Assembly: GCF_014207095.1 (NCBI RefSeq)
Contig: NZ_JACHBG010000003.1
Coordinates: 248,001 to 312,000 of the forward strand
Direction: 5' to 3'
Source of the DNA: Martinezella lusitana
GTDB taxonomy: Bacteria > Pseudomonadota > Alphaproteobacteria > Rhizobiales > Rhizobiaceae
Length of the DNA: 64,000 nucleotides
The stretch's first letter is position 1; the number at the start of each line of letters is the position of its first letter. A model generated the notes under the pieces. The model searched no databases, was not told the DNA's origin, and was given only the letters and a program-made list of their open reading frames with translations. This document shows positions 62,663-64,000 of this stretch, one piece after another. The translations under genes were made by a program, and so were the position numbers.

Positions 62663-63156
62663 TGTCACGCAGCCTCGCGGTTGTGGATATATCCCATGAC
62701 GGCAGCTGACACATGAGACAGCACAATTCTCGATCAACTGCACCAGACTGAAGGCGACGTCCGAAATCCTCGGGCGTCGCCAATTATATTGTCAGAGCCG
62801 GGATGAACTCCGAAATCCATTCCCCGCGCCCGCGCTGCTTCGCAGCAAGATTTCTACGCAAATAAAGCGTGCCGGCCAGCTCATTTGCGGGGAATGCTCC
62901 ACCCGCCGACGCGGTCAAGGCTGGGCTAACGGCACTATCCTGCCCTCCGGGCCAATACAACCGGTGATATTCCGGAACCATTATCCCCAAATTGACCTTT
63001 CGTATGTCAAACGAGTTCACGGAAGTGTGCTGGTGCTCATTTTGAACAAAAAGCCGTCTCATGCTTTTCTGGAACGATCCAGTTGCCAAAGAACCATAAT
63101 TGTTCCACGAACATCACACATCAAACACTCAACGTTGAGAATCGGATCAGAGCTTA
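62663..63156. other. Intergenic region, end of operon and upstream of protease gene
   Basis: It contains the terminator at 62753-62781 and then about 375 bases. A minus-strand frame of 101 codons (62784-63089) starts from TTG without a ribosome-binding site and is not called. The right end should hold the protease promoter. Confidence 0.35.
62753..62781 (+). terminator. Terminator of the importer-catabolic operon
   Basis: GGCGACGTCCG (62753-62763) pairs with CGGGCGTCGCC (62771-62781), 11 positions with one G-T pair and a 7-base loop, followed by AATTATATT. It is the first strong stem after the CynX-like gene. Confidence 0.55.
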
Positions 63157-64000
63157 ATGCGTATACAACTTGGTTTCCTCGGCATCTTCCTGGCAATTGC
63201 CCCCTCGGCATATGCTCTGGAAGCAGCCGCACCGCCAGTTCTGGCGCCGCTGCAGCAGCAGGCGCAGGCAGCGCATTTGAGCGCGCAGTTTCTCGAGCGT
63301 TTCCACTATAGGCCGCTCCCGCTCGACGATGCCCTGTCGGTCAAGGTCATGGACCGGTTTATCAAATCGCTGGATCCGGATCGCGTACTCTTCATGCAGT
63401 CGGATATCGACAAGTTCATGGCTGACAACACCAAGATCGACGACGCCATCAACAAGGAAGACTTGCGGATCCCGTTTTCGATTTTCAACGTGTATGAGCA
63501 GCGCGTTGTCGATCGCATGACCTATGCCCGGAGCCTGCTCAAGCAGAACTTCGATTTCAATGTGAAGGAAAGCTACTCGCTCCAGCGCGACAAGGCACCT
63601 TGGCCGCAAACCGACGCGGAAAGCAACGATCTGTGGCGCAAGCGCGTCAAGAGCGATTGGCTGCGGCTGAAGCTGGCGGGCAAGACCGACGACGCCATCC
63701 GCACGACGCTCGACAAGCGCTACCAGAATTCGCTGGAACGCGCCTACAAATACAAGAACGACGACGTGTTCGAGACGTTCATGGACGCCTACACGAAGTC
63801 GATCGACCCTCACACCGACTATTTCGGTACGCGCGCTTCAGCCGAATTCGATATTTCCATGAAGCTGTCACTCGTCGGTATCGGCGCGGTTCTGCAGGAA
63901 AGAGACGACTACACGACCATCCGCGAACTCGTGCCGGGCGGCCCGGCGCAGTCTTCCGGCAAGCTTGCCGTCGGCGACCGCATCGCCGGCGTCGGCCAGG
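63157..64000 (+). CDS. prc: Tail-specific protease Prc/Tsp, S41 family (partial, 3' end outside window)
   Basis: 281 codons are visible. A Sec signal (MRIQLGFLGIFLAIAPSAYA) is followed by the Tsp N-terminal domain (about 30-220: FLERFHYRPLPLDDALSVKVMDRF, then LDPDRVLFMQSDI and SIDPHTDYFGTRASAEFDI). The start of the PDZ domain follows (LVGIGAVLQERDDYTTIRELVPGGPAQSSGKL). Prc acts in the periplasm, cutting proteins at exposed C-termini and tuning peptidoglycan hydrolases. The catalytic Ser/Lys part lies beyond the edge. The long N-terminal domain distinguishes it from the shorter CtpA. The ribosome-binding site is weak (GGATCAGAG). Confidence 0.82.
   Translation, partial: MRIQLGFLGIFLAIAPSAYALEAAAPPVLAPLQQQAQAAHLSAQFLERFHYRPLPLDDALSVKVMDRFIKSLDPDRVLFMQSDIDKFMADNTKIDDAINKEDLRIPFSIFNVYEQRVVDRMTYARSLLKQNFDFNVKESYSLQRDKAPWPQTDAESNDLWRKRVKSDWLRLKLAGKTDDAIRTTLDKRYQNSLERAYKYKNDDVFETFMDAYTKSIDPHTDYFGTRASAEFDISMKLSLVGIGAVLQERDDYTTIRELVPGGPAQSSGKLAVGDRIAGVGQ

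Noticed and set aside
62784..63089. A 101-codon minus-strand frame
   Set aside because: It has a TTG start without ribosome-binding site, begins in an AT-rich stretch, and shows no signal, helix or family pattern. Conservation data could reverse this.

Overview
The window reads as about 64 kb of a GC-rich alphaproteobacterial genome, most likely a soil or plant-associated Rhizobiaceae member (inference). The reasons are overall protein style, the Tad pilus pair, a DUF882 peptidase, an E. coli-type LysR next to lysA, and an unusual density of ABC importers, each with its own catabolic genes and regulator. I saw no rRNA, tRNA, insertion sequence, CRISPR array or prophage. Most predicted proteins are intact; only the two genes cut by the window edges (tadG-like at the left, prc-like at the right) are partial.

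Layout. 1-1909 (minus): TadG-like and TadE-like pilus proteins. 2335-13354 (minus): a very large MalT-like LuxR regulator, then hyuB, hyuA, a spermidine/putrescine-type ABC importer (potA, potD, potB, potC) and a small unknown gene, probably one transcription unit for an amide or hydantoin-like substrate. 13663-17781 (plus): DUF882 M15-type peptidase, a small lipoprotein, and an OmpR/EnvZ-type two-component pair. 17878-28012: lysA, a dipeptide-type importer (dppABCDF), a signal-less YkuD protein and a D-stereospecific aminopeptidase on the minus strand, with lysR divergent. I read this as a cell-wall peptide or diaminopimelate salvage module. 28109-30606 (minus): small secreted protein, HPP-CBS membrane protein and a LysR regulator.

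31057-36602 (plus): two small envelope proteins, then a complete tripartite ABC exporter (outer-membrane factor, FtsX-type permease, LolD/DevA-type ATPase, HlyD-type adaptor). 36937-45178 (plus): GntR regulator, IlvD/Edd sugar-acid dehydratase (arabonate dehydratase-like), SDR dehydrogenase, FAH-fold AraD1-type enzyme and a second Pot-type importer, together a sugar-acid uptake and degradation operon. 45273-52185 (mostly minus): secreted BPL_N-domain protein, small Asn/Pro/Arg-rich lipoprotein, M20 amidohydrolase, chemoreceptor and MFS pump, with an AraC regulator divergent from the pump. 53079-62662: a GntR regulator divergent from an eight-gene operon (a second dipeptide-type importer, a creatinase-like M24 protein without the usual metal ligands, a flavin-reductase-like protein, a CDA-fold deaminase and a CynX-like MFS carrier), probably for a nitrogenous compound. 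63157-64000: start of a tail-specific protease.

Cross-cutting point: in all four ABC importer operons a strong GC-rich stem-loop lies just downstream of the substrate-binding-protein gene, whatever its place in the operon. This suggests a shared way of raising binding-protein mRNA above that of the other subunits. All functional assignments come from reading the sequence and from family knowledge; no database search was run.
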